The position numbers were made by a program, and so were the translations under genes. The notes beneath the pieces are model-generated. The model was not told the origin of the DNA, did not search any database, and saw nothing but the letters and a program-made list of their open reading frames with translations. From an uncultured Muribaculaceae bacterium (lineage in GTDB: Bacteria; Bacteroidota; Bacteroidia; Bacteroidales; Muribaculaceae), in NCBI GenBank assembly GCA_945931475.1, contig CAMEPD010000001.1, positions 1-64,000 of the forward strand: 64,000 nt of DNA, written 5' to 3'. Position 1 is the first letter of the stretch, and each line of letters opens with the position of its first letter. Below are positions 51,569 through 59,899 of this stretch, one piece after another.

Positions 51569-51603
51569 CGTATCCGCCGCCTCTCGCGGCGGATACGTTT
51601 TTT
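51569..51603 (+). terminator. terminator after rubrerythrin
   Basis: A perfect 12 bp stem (CGTATCCGCCGC / GCGGCGGATACG) with a short CTCTC loop, followed by TTTTTTT. Confidence 0.85.
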
Positions 51604-51778
51604 GTCCCCCCACATAAAACACATAAGCTACATCTTATCCTCCGGACGCAGGCAATAAATCCCCCTCTGCCGGCGTTATATGAGTGGTTTATCGGCCCCC
51701 GGGCCGCCCGTTTATGCTTCCGGCAGCCCCCGGCAGGGCCGTCGGTGGCTTTGACTGACTCTCAACCGCCGACCTCTC

Positions 51779-54700
51779 ATGAATATGACAAAGGCATCTA
51801 TCACTCACTATATCAGTATAATACATAGCTTCGCCATCATCCTCATCGCCGCCCTCTGCGCCGGTGCGTCGGCCCATGCCCTCGACCTCGGGAGCTACGC
51901 CGCCGATTCGCGCCTCAGCAGCGGCACATGGGTTAAAATTTCGGTGAAGGAGGACGGTATGTACGCCATCCCGGAATCCTCGCTGCGCAACATGGGCTTC
52001 TCCGACGCCCGCAATGTCAAGGTCTACGGTTACGGCGGCCGACGCCTCCCCGAACTGCTCGATGCCACAACCTACATCGACGACCTGCCGCAGACCCCCT
52101 CGGTGTGGGTCGACGGCAAAGGGCTGGTGTTCTACGGCCAGGGGGTATGGTGGCATGAGCCGTCGACCCAGCGGCAGACCTTCGTGAACCAGACAGTCGA
52201 ATTAACCGAGGGGAGCGACGACACGATGCTCGATACGCAGTACGACACCGCCCACGAGCCGCTCACAAACCCCTTCAGTACAGTTGGTTACTATTTCCTA
52301 AGCGAAAATTCGGACCCGCGCCTCGAGCCGGCCACAACCGCCCGGCCCGGCGCCACGTCGCCCGTCACGACCTTCTGCCACACCGAATGGCACAAGCAGG
52401 AGTTGGTGTCGCCCGGACAGTGCGGCCATCAGCTTGTGGGTGAGGACTTTCGCTACACCACCTCGCAGGAATTCCGCATCTCGCTGCCGGGCATGGCCGC
52501 CGGACACCCCGTCTATTTCGAGAGTTCGTTCATCGCCAACAGCCCCTACACGTCGACCGTGAGCTACACCGTCAACGGCAAACAGCTGCCGACCATCTCG
52601 ACCGACCGCACCGCCGGCAATTCCGACAGCCACACCCACGGCACCGAGGCCCGCAGCCGCCGCATCCTCAAGGGTGTCAACGCCGAGCGCCTCACCGTCG
52701 GCATCAAATTCAACGCCGGAGGCTCACTGTCGCTGGCCAACCTCAACTTCCTGTCGGCCACCTACCGCCGCAGCCTCGATATGGGCACACTATCGGGCAT
52801 CCCCTTCACGCTCGACAGCTCGGAACGCGCCGTGGCCCTGAGCGGAGCATCGGCCGAATCGGTGGTATGGGATGTCACCGACCCCCTCGCCGTGCAGCGG
52901 GTAAACACCTCGCTGTCAAGCAATACCATTAGTTGGACCGCCGACTACAACACCCCGCGCACATACATAGCGTGGAACCCCTCGCAGACCTTCAAAACAC
53001 CCGCTGTGGCCGGCCGCGTCGCCGCCCAGAACCTCCACGCCATCCCCACCACCGACATGGTGATTGTGGCCTTCCCCGAATGGCAGACGCAGGCCGAGCG
53101 CCTGGCCGACTTCCACCGCTCATCGAAGACCGACTCGCTGAGTGTCAGCGTGGTAGCCCCCGAAGCCATATACAATGAATTCTCGTCGGGCAAGCCCGAT
53201 GTGATGGCATTCCGCAAATTCTTCAAGATGCTCTACGACCGCGGTACGGCCGAGGGGCATCCGCTGCGTTACGCCTTGATAATGAGCCGCGTAACCTTCG
53301 ATAACCGCCGCATCACACAGCAAATCAGCAACCTGTCGTACCCCACGACGGCAGCATGGTTCACCGATTTCGGTCTGAGCGACAATTCGGCCTACACCAC
53401 CGACGACGTGATGGCATTCCTCGAGGACGGCTCGGGCAGCGACAAGGGCCGCGACCGCCTGAGCATCGCCCTGGGCCGCATTCCCGTCACCTCGGCATCA
53501 AACGCCAAGGACATCGTCGACAAAATCATAAACTACTCCACCTCAAGCCCCAAAGGCAACTGGCGCAACAACGTCCTCACCCTGGCCGACGACCAGGACA
53601 ACGCCATACACATGGAGCAGGCCGAGCGACAGCAGAACCTCATGCGGGCCTCCGACGGCGGCTCGGAACTCTTCTTCAAGAAGCTCTACGTCGACCAGTA
53701 CGACGTAGTGTCGGGCGTGTGCAAACAGGGGCGCACCGAGTTCTACCGTATGCTCGACGAGGGGGTAATGTGGTGGAATTACATCGGTCACGCCTCCACC
53801 TCGGCCCTCACCGCCGAGGGTATCGTCACCTACTCCGACCTCAACTCGCTCTACCTGCGCCACCTCCCGGTGGTGTACGCCGCCACCTGTAACTTCCTGC
53901 GCTGGGACGCCCCCGATATGTCGGGGGCCGAACTGCTCTTCATGAACCCCAACGGCGGCGTGTCGGCGGCCATATCGGCAACCCGACCCGTGTACATCTC
54001 CGACAACGGCTACCTCTCGGAGTCGCTCGGACGCTACGCCTTCAGCCGCGGCGACGACGGACGCCTGCACACCATCGGCGACATCTACACCCAAATGAAG
54101 AACAACTTCACCATCAACGGCACCGTGGCCGGCAACACCAACAAGCTGCGCTATGTGCTGATGGGCGACCCGGCGATGCGCCTGGCCATGCCCTCGAGCC
54201 GCGTAGTGCTCGACCGCGTCAACGGCCAGCCGTTCGTCGGTCCCGACGACCCCGGTGAGCCCACCACTCTGATGGCCCGCCAGCAGGTGAAGATCGAAGG
54301 GCATATCGAGGATCCCACAGGTGCGCTCGACACCTCGTTCAACGGCATTGTCAGCTCGATGCTCTACGACGCCGAGAAGTCGTACACCACCCAGGGTCAC
54401 GGCGATTCGAAGAAATTATCCTACGACCAGCAGGGGGGGCGCCTGTTCATCGGCAACGACTCGGTCAGCGCCGGAAACTTCACCCTGAACATCTCCATGC
54501 CCGCCGAAGTGGCCGACAACTTCCGCCCGGCCGCCCTCAGCCTGTTCGCCTACGCCGACAACGGCTCGGAGGCTGTCGGCGTAAACCGCAACTTCTATGT
54601 CTACGGCACCGACCCCGACGCTATCCCCGACAGTGTGCCGCCGGTTATCGAACAGTGCTACCTCAACAACCCGTCGTTCCGCGACGGCGGCACCGTCAAC

Positions 54701-55303
54701 CCTTCGCCGATGCTGATTGCACGCATCAGCGACGACCGTGCCATCAACCTCTCCACCGCCGGCATCGGTCACCAGATGCTCATAACCCTCGACGAGGGTG
54801 ACCGCAACTTCACCGACGTCGCCCAGTACTATACCCCCAACTCCGACGGTTCGCCCGGCGGCACCATAGCATACCCCTTCGAGGAGCTTACCGAGGGCCC
54901 GCACTCGCTGCGCCTGCGCGTCTGGGACACGGGCCCCAACTCGGCTGAATGTTCGCTCAACTTCGTTGTAGCCAAGGATATAGCGCCCGTGCTCTACGAC
55001 GTGTACACCGATACCAACCCCGCCTCGGAGTACGCCAACTTCTATGTGTCGCACGACCGCCCCGACCAGTCGCTCACCGTCACCATCGAGGTCTACGACC
55101 TGCTGGGACGCCGCGTGTGGTCGGCAACCCAGACCGCACGCTCCGACCTGTTCACATCGGTGCCCGTGGTGTGGAACCTCACCGACCAGGCCGGACGGCG
55201 CGTCAACCGCGGCATCTATCTCTACCGCGCCACAATCTCCGACGACAACTCCGGCGGAAAGACGGCAACCGCCTCGCGCAAACTCGCCGTCACGGCCCAA
55301 TAA
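51779..55303 (+). CDS. porU: PorU-like type IX secretion sortase (C25 family)
   Basis: A 1174-residue exported protein with signal peptide (SFAIILIAALCAGASAHA). The N-terminal domain begins LDLGSYAADSRLSSGTWVKI. The central C25 domain has RVAAQNLHAIPTTDMVIVAF, PEAIYNEFSSGKPDVMAFRK, His671 in NYIGHASTSAL and Cys704 in AATCNFLRWD, 33 residues apart as in P. gingivalis PorU. The C-terminus has an Ig/FlgD-like module (VVWNLTDQAGRRVNRGIYLY). PorU removes the C-terminal signal of T9SS cargo and links it to anionic LPS on the surface. It is followed by two GT-C-like proteins and two candidate cargo proteins. Confidence 0.8.
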   Translation: MNMTKASITHYISIIHSFAIILIAALCAGASAHALDLGSYAADSRLSSGTWVKISVKEDGMYAIPESSLRNMGFSDARNVKVYGYGGRRLPELLDATTYIDDLPQTPSVWVDGKGLVFYGQGVWWHEPSTQRQTFVNQTVELTEGSDDTMLDTQYDTAHEPLTNPFSTVGYYFLSENSDPRLEPATTARPGATSPVTTFCHTEWHKQELVSPGQCGHQLVGEDFRYTTSQEFRISLPGMAAGHPVYFESSFIANSPYTSTVSYTVNGKQLPTISTDRTAGNSDSHTHGTEARSRRILKGVNAERLTVGIKFNAGGSLSLANLNFLSATYRRSLDMGTLSGIPFTLDSSERAVALSGASAESVVWDVTDPLAVQRVNTSLSSNTISWTADYNTPRTYIAWNPSQTFKTPAVAGRVAAQNLHAIPTTDMVIVAFPEWQTQAERLADFHRSSKTDSLSVSVVAPEAIYNEFSSGKPDVMAFRKFFKMLYDRGTAEGHPLRYALIMSRVTFDNRRITQQISNLSYPTTAAWFTDFGLSDNSAYTTDDVMAFLEDGSGSDKGRDRLSIALGRIPVTSASNAKDIVDKIINYSTSSPKGNWRNNVLTLADDQDNAIHMEQAERQQNLMRASDGGSELFFKKLYVDQYDVVSGVCKQGRTEFYRMLDEGVMWWNYIGHASTSALTAEGIVTYSDLNSLYLRHLPVVYAATCNFLRWDAPDMSGAELLFMNPNGGVSAAISATRPVYISDNGYLSESLGRYAFSRGDDGRLHTIGDIYTQMKNNFTINGTVAGNTNKLRYVLMGDPAMRLAMPSSRVVLDRVNGQPFVGPDDPGEPTTLMARQQVKIEGHIEDPTGALDTSFNGIVSSMLYDAEKSYTTQGHGDSKKLSYDQQGGRLFIGNDSVSAGNFTLNISMPAEVADNFRPAALSLFAYADNGSEAVGVNRNFYVYGTDPDAIPDSVPPVIEQCYLNNPSFRDGGTVNPSPMLIARISDDRAINLSTAGIGHQMLITLDEGDRNFTDVAQYYTPNSDGSPGGTIAYPFEELTEGPHSLRLRVWDTGPNSAECSLNFVVAKDIAPVLYDVYTDTNPASEYANFYVSHDRPDQSLTVTIEVYDLLGRRVWSATQTARSDLFTSVPVVWNLTDQAGRRVNRGIYLYRATISDDNSGGKTATASRKLAVTAQ

Positions 55304-55318
55304 CCTCCAACCGATGAA

Positions 55319-57052
55319 ATGACCCGGCAAGAAAAAATATCACGTAACCCGGACTCCCGTATGCCGCTGTGGCGCACGGGGGTCTGTGTGCTTATGTGCC
55401 TTGCTGCCGTGGCCGTGCAGTTCAGCGCCCTGCGCTTCGAGGCGCTCGACCCCTGCGACGAGTCGTATCAGGCCATAAACGCCCTCAACTATACACAAGC
55501 CCCGGCGGCCATGCTCTGTTTCTTCATCGGGCACGGCTGGCAGGAACTCTTCGGCACCCAGGCCATCGCGCTGCGCTGCCTCGGAGCTGTGGGCGTACTG
55601 CTTTCGCTCGCTATCGGCGCCGTGTACTACGGCATGCGCCGCCGCGATACTTTCGGCGCCTGCTTCCTGTTCATGGTGACGTCGTTTGTGGCCTTTCCGG
55701 CCGTTTTCCACATATTTAACTGGGACACAGCCGCTTACCCCTTCGAGGCTCTGATGCTCGTAGCCGCGCTTGAAGCGTGGCGCCGCCCCGGAACGCCCCG
55801 TGCGGCCCTGCTCGGCGCAGCCGTGGCCCTCTGCTCGCTGGCGCGTGTGCCCCTCGTGGCAGCCCTGCCGTTAGCCATGATTTTAGTGATATCGCAGGCA
55901 CGGCGCCACAACAGTCATCCGCTGCGGCATCTCAGCGCCCTACTCGGCGCGTATTTTGCTGTATGGCTGTTGGTCACTACATGGATGTGCGGTTCGACGG
56001 CCGAATATCTGGGCTCATTCGTCAGTAAAAATTTCATCTCGGGACACTCCCCCGCCGACCTCGGGGCTCTACTGATACGCGCGCGCCTCGACATCCCCGA
56101 CCTGCCGCTGGCGTGGCTCCCGATGACCGCCGCGGTGGTATGCGCCACCTTATATAATATCCTCGCTCGCCGGCTCAGTGGCGCTCTCCGCGCGGCAGCC
56201 GCCCTGCTCACCGTGGCCGTCACCGTCGGCACAGCCCTCATCTGCGAGCGCCTGTACGTAGGCATCACTTACGCTTTCGGTCTGCCGCTGCTCGTGGCCG
56301 TGGCCGGCGTGCTCCCCCTGAGGCGCTTTGTGCGCCAAGCAGGCGAAACCAATGTGCCGCTGATACCCATCGTCATCGCGCTCACCGCCGTGGCGCTCAC
56401 CGCCCTCGGCTCCGACAGTTGGTTCGAACGCTACGAAAGTATGTTCGCGCTGGCTCCGCTGACGGTATATGTGCTCCCCGACGCCTCTGCCCGCATACGC
56501 CGGTGGCTCAGGCAGATTATGCTGTTCTGCCTGCTCGGCGCAGCCGTCTACACCGGCGCCCGCACAGCCATTTACGCCACCCGGGTCTTCACCGTGGATA
56601 TGTCGGCCATCCCGCGACAGAAGGGTTTGCTCGGGCGCCCCGACCAGTACCGCTCGTGGCGCGCCGCCACCGCCCTGATGAACGCTCTTACCGAAACCGA
56701 CGGCCGGGCCCTCTACACCACCGCCCCATACGGGCTGCTCCTCTGCCATCCCGAAGGTATCGTAGTGAATTTCAACAACTTCCGCCCGACAGACTCCGCC
56801 GAGCAGGCCAACCGCTACGCCGATGCCACAGTCGGGGCCGACGCGGTGATTTTCTCCATCGCAAAACCCGAGAGTATGCCTCTGTGCGTGAGGGCTTTAT
56901 CTGAGGAAGACTTCGTAATATTCACCCCGGCGGCCGAAGCCGGATTCCACGGCTTCGTGATGGTGCGCTCCGACGCCTACGCGTCGCAGAAACGCGCCTT
57001 CCTGCGTAACCTCGACTCCATTCCGGAAAATGACCGACACCCGGCGACATAA
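55319..57052 (+). CDS. multi-pass GT-C-type membrane protein 1
   Basis: A 577-residue inner-membrane protein with about 11-12 hydrophobic segments. The first periplasmic loop carries an acidic pair in FEALDPCDESYQAINALNY, at the position of the catalytic D-E/D-D of GT-C glycosyltransferases (ArnT/PMT class), followed by FIGHGWQELFG. A short periplasmic C-terminal domain ends the protein (LLLCHPEGIVVNFNNFRPTD). I infer transfer of a sugar from a polyprenyl donor; neither donor nor acceptor is known. It starts 15 bp after the porU-like gene and overlaps the next, paralogous gene by 23 bp. Confidence 0.7.
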   Translation: MTRQEKISRNPDSRMPLWRTGVCVLMCLAAVAVQFSALRFEALDPCDESYQAINALNYTQAPAAMLCFFIGHGWQELFGTQAIALRCLGAVGVLLSLAIGAVYYGMRRRDTFGACFLFMVTSFVAFPAVFHIFNWDTAAYPFEALMLVAALEAWRRPGTPRAALLGAAVALCSLARVPLVAALPLAMILVISQARRHNSHPLRHLSALLGAYFAVWLLVTTWMCGSTAEYLGSFVSKNFISGHSPADLGALLIRARLDIPDLPLAWLPMTAAVVCATLYNILARRLSGALRAAAALLTVAVTVGTALICERLYVGITYAFGLPLLVAVAGVLPLRRFVRQAGETNVPLIPIVIALTAVALTALGSDSWFERYESMFALAPLTVYVLPDASARIRRWLRQIMLFCLLGAAVYTGARTAIYATRVFTVDMSAIPRQKGLLGRPDQYRSWRAATALMNALTETDGRALYTTAPYGLLLCHPEGIVVNFNNFRPTDSAEQANRYADATVGADAVIFSIAKPESMPLCVRALSEEDFVIFTPAAEAGFHGFVMVRSDAYASQKRAFLRNLDSIPENDRHPAT

Positions 57053-58619
57053 GCTACAGGTATGGCTCCCGCCGGTGTTATTAATCATCGGCATTGCAGC
57101 AGCCTTCGACGCCATAAACTATGGTACAATCATTTATGGTGACGAGGGATACATGGCTCTGTGCGTACGCCATTACAGCGAATCACCCTTGGGAATGCTC
57201 ACCTTCTGGATAGGCCACCTCTGGGAGGGGCTGTTCGGCGAGCGCATCCTGGCGCTGCGGGCCCTGGCGGCGCTGGGGATACTCGGCGCTGTAGGCACGG
57301 CCAGCATTTACCTCTACCGCCGCACGCGCAACCCCCTGCTGGCATCGGCGACCTTCCTGGCCATGATGGTGGCCGGACGTATCAGCGAATTTCATCTATA
57401 CAACTGGGATTCAGGCACCTACTTCTTCGATTCGATAGCGCTGGTAACCCTGCTGAGCTACCTGCGGAAGCCCCGCGCATGGAAAGCCGCAGTCGCGGGA
57501 GCCGTCGTGATGTGCATGACCCTGGGGCGCGTGCCCTTAGCCATATTCATCTTCGTGGCAGCCGGTGTAATCATAGTCAGGCGCGAGCGCGTGGCTGCAA
57601 ACCTCAGCGTGATGCTCGGAACGGCGGCCGTCACGTTCCTGGTGCTCACCACCCTTATGATTGGGTCGCCGGTAGCCTATTTCGCCGCATTCAGTCCTCA
57701 GAACATCGTTTCGGGCCATGCACCGACCGACATCGACGACTGGTGGTGGCGACTAACCAACATCGGCAATAATCAGCCCAAATGGTGGATACCGGCTACC
57801 CTCTGCTGCCTGCTGCCGCTACTGCTGATGAAGCGGCGCCTGCGCCTGTGGGGCATCATCGGGCTGGTCCTCACCACTCTGTTGGCTCTGGTGCTGATGA
57901 GCCGATACCTTGGCTATTTCCGCTTTGCCTGGAGTTGCCTCGGATGGGCATTCCCGCTGCTGTTGGGCCCACTCTGCCTGTGCGGCGTGTGGAACCGCCG
58001 TCACCCGGCCGAGCGCATCGCCACACCCCGCGCCGCCCTGTGGCTCTGCGGGCTGTTCCCGCTGTTAGTGGCGTTAGGCTCCGACAGCTTCTTCGAGCGT
58101 ATGTGTGTGGTTTTCAGCATCCCGTGCATCATCGCCGAGATATGGCCGAAGCTGCCCGGAGGCTGCCGCAGCTACCTGCGTTTCTACCTGCTGACGGTAA
58201 TCATTGTGATGGGCAGCATGCTCGCCGGACGCACATTCCGCAAGATTCAACGCAACCCGGTGGCGGCAGCCCCTTACCTCGCGCCCTACCGCGGGCTCCA
58301 CATCCCGGCCCAACACGCCATATCCCTCGAGGCTGCATGGCAGGCTCACGCCGACCTGCGCGCACGCCGGGTGCGTTACGTCGATCTGGGCGAGCGTTAC
58401 ATACTTCAGCTCCTCTTCGGCGACGACTACGGCACTTCAATCCATTATTTCGCCGTTGAGGAAGATATGCCGGCCCTCATCCGCAGCATCGACCGGGCCG
58501 ATGCAGTAGCCTTCTACAGCTACGTCAACGACTCCGTAAAACCGCTTCTTATCGAAAAAGGCTTCACTGTCAGCCGAAATACAGGGCTCTTCACACTTTA
58601 CGTTCGCGCCGGGCGTTAA
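57030..58619 (+). CDS. multi-pass GT-C-type membrane protein 2
   Basis: A 529-residue paralogue of the preceding protein. The equivalent first-loop motif is YGTIIYGDEGYMALCVRHYS, and FWIGHLWEGLFGERILALRA matches the partner's FIGHGWQELFGTQAIALRC. It likewise has about 11 membrane segments and a small C-terminal domain. The start overlaps the upstream gene by 23 bp, so translation is probably coupled and the two may form a pair. Function is inferred only from topology and the acidic loop motif. Confidence 0.7.
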   Translation: MTDTRRHKLQVWLPPVLLIIGIAAAFDAINYGTIIYGDEGYMALCVRHYSESPLGMLTFWIGHLWEGLFGERILALRALAALGILGAVGTASIYLYRRTRNPLLASATFLAMMVAGRISEFHLYNWDSGTYFFDSIALVTLLSYLRKPRAWKAAVAGAVVMCMTLGRVPLAIFIFVAAGVIIVRRERVAANLSVMLGTAAVTFLVLTTLMIGSPVAYFAAFSPQNIVSGHAPTDIDDWWWRLTNIGNNQPKWWIPATLCCLLPLLLMKRRLRLWGIIGLVLTTLLALVLMSRYLGYFRFAWSCLGWAFPLLLGPLCLCGVWNRRHPAERIATPRAALWLCGLFPLLVALGSDSFFERMCVVFSIPCIIAEIWPKLPGGCRSYLRFYLLTVIIVMGSMLAGRTFRKIQRNPVAAAPYLAPYRGLHIPAQHAISLEAAWQAHADLRARRVRYVDLGERYILQLLFGDDYGTSIHYFAVEEDMPALIRSIDRADAVAFYSYVNDSVKPLLIEKGFTVSRNTGLFTLYVRAGR

Positions 58620-58629
58620 CACATTTGTT

Positions 58630-58661
58630 TTTGGATTTTTAAACATTGTTTATTAATTTTG
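58630..58661 (+). promoter_or_regulatory. promoter for the two secreted-protein genes
   Basis: TTTG at 58630-58633 and TAATTTTG at 58654-58661, 20 bp apart, match the Bacteroidetes consensus. The following ATG (58809) leaves a leader of about 140 bases, containing no obvious riboswitch. Confidence 0.65.
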
Positions 58662-58808
58662 CGGCATCTTAGGCTATTCAATCACACGTATCAATCGAAA
58701 GGCTCCTCCAACGATTAGATTTACGACTACATCTCCATAATTTCACAGAAACATCAGGGCCAGAAGGGCTCCGGGACCAACGTTGTATTCTTATCAACAC
58801 AATATTTT

Positions 58809-59882
58809 ATGAAGAAAATCTTTACTCTTACTCTGGCAGCCCTTCTCGCAGGGGTTGCCGCACCGTCAGTTTTAGGTGCAGTGCATTTCGATGGCAAACG
58901 CGCCCTCAAAACCCGCGTCAAAGCCAAAGCCGCGACCGGCGCACCCAAGGTGCTGCCCGCCACCGACATCACAGCGGAGGGATTCACCGCCAACTGGGAG
59001 CCTACCGCCGACGACGGCTACGCCGTGTTTGTATACACCAAGGAGAAGGTCGACAAGGCCGGCGAATATGCCGTACTTTACGAGAACTTTAATCTCATCT
59101 CGGCCGGCTCGCAGATTGAGCCCGAATTCCCCGGTGACTTCCTGACCGAACTCAACGAATGGCAAACCATCACCCCCGACTGGTCGGTTATCGAGTGCAG
59201 CTACGCCGGCGGCAAAATCGGCGGCGTGATTCTCTCGCCCTATATGGACCTCACAAATAACGGCGGTCACTTCACCCTCACCCTGGGCATCGTAGGATAC
59301 GCCGATCAGGTCATCGAAGTTGAGTCGAACGGCTCCTCGGAGGTCACCCAAACAAAGACCCTCACCGAACCGGGCTACAACGAAATTTCATTCGAATTCG
59401 ACAACGGCACACACGACACATACGTGACTATCACCGACTTAGGTTTTCCCGACGACAACGAAGGGCTCTACGTCGACAAGGTAGCTTACCTCGACGATTT
59501 CCTCTGCACGCAGCGTTGCAACCCCGGCGACGAGATTCTGCACCTCGTGGCAACCGGCGAATCGGAAACCAACTCATGCTCGTTCGCGTCGATGCCTTAC
59601 CGCTACGACGCCACCCGCCTCTACTACGACCTTTACGGCACATCGTTCGTCTACAACGACCCCGACGACCCCTGGGATTACGACGTCAATTACACCCCCT
59701 TCAGCGACCTTCAGGAAGTGCGCCTGCTCGGCGACCCCGACGATGTGGCCCTCGACCGCATTGAAGCCGACGACAGCGCTCCCGTCGAATTCTTCAACCT
59801 GCAGGGCGTACGCGTCGACAACCCCGCCAACGGCATCTTCATCCGCCGTCAAGGCAACAAAGCAGAAAAAGTAAACCTCTGA
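58809..59882 (+). CDS. secreted protein with fibronectin-like domain and T9SS-type C-terminal motif
   Basis: A 357-residue protein with signal peptide MKKIFTLTLAALLAGVAAPS. A short fibronectin type III-like segment (PATDITAEGFTANWEPTADD) leads into a beta-sandwich-type region of the cleaved-adhesin kind (GGVILSPYMDLTNNGGHFTL, EVESNGSSEV). The end reads VEFFNLQGVRVDNPANGIFI RRQGNKAEKV, the short C-terminal motif common to secreted Bacteroidales proteins and similar to T9SS sorting domains. Probably exported to the cell surface. Ligand unknown. It is 17 bp upstream of a gene with the same ending. Confidence 0.75.
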   Translation: MKKIFTLTLAALLAGVAAPSVLGAVHFDGKRALKTRVKAKAATGAPKVLPATDITAEGFTANWEPTADDGYAVFVYTKEKVDKAGEYAVLYENFNLISAGSQIEPEFPGDFLTELNEWQTITPDWSVIECSYAGGKIGGVILSPYMDLTNNGGHFTLTLGIVGYADQVIEVESNGSSEVTQTKTLTEPGYNEISFEFDNGTHDTYVTITDLGFPDDNEGLYVDKVAYLDDFLCTQRCNPGDEILHLVATGESETNSCSFASMPYRYDATRLYYDLYGTSFVYNDPDDPWDYDVNYTPFSDLQEVRLLGDPDDVALDRIEADDSAPVEFFNLQGVRVDNPANGIFIRRQGNKAEKVNL

Positions 59883-59899
59883 CAATCAGGCAACGAATC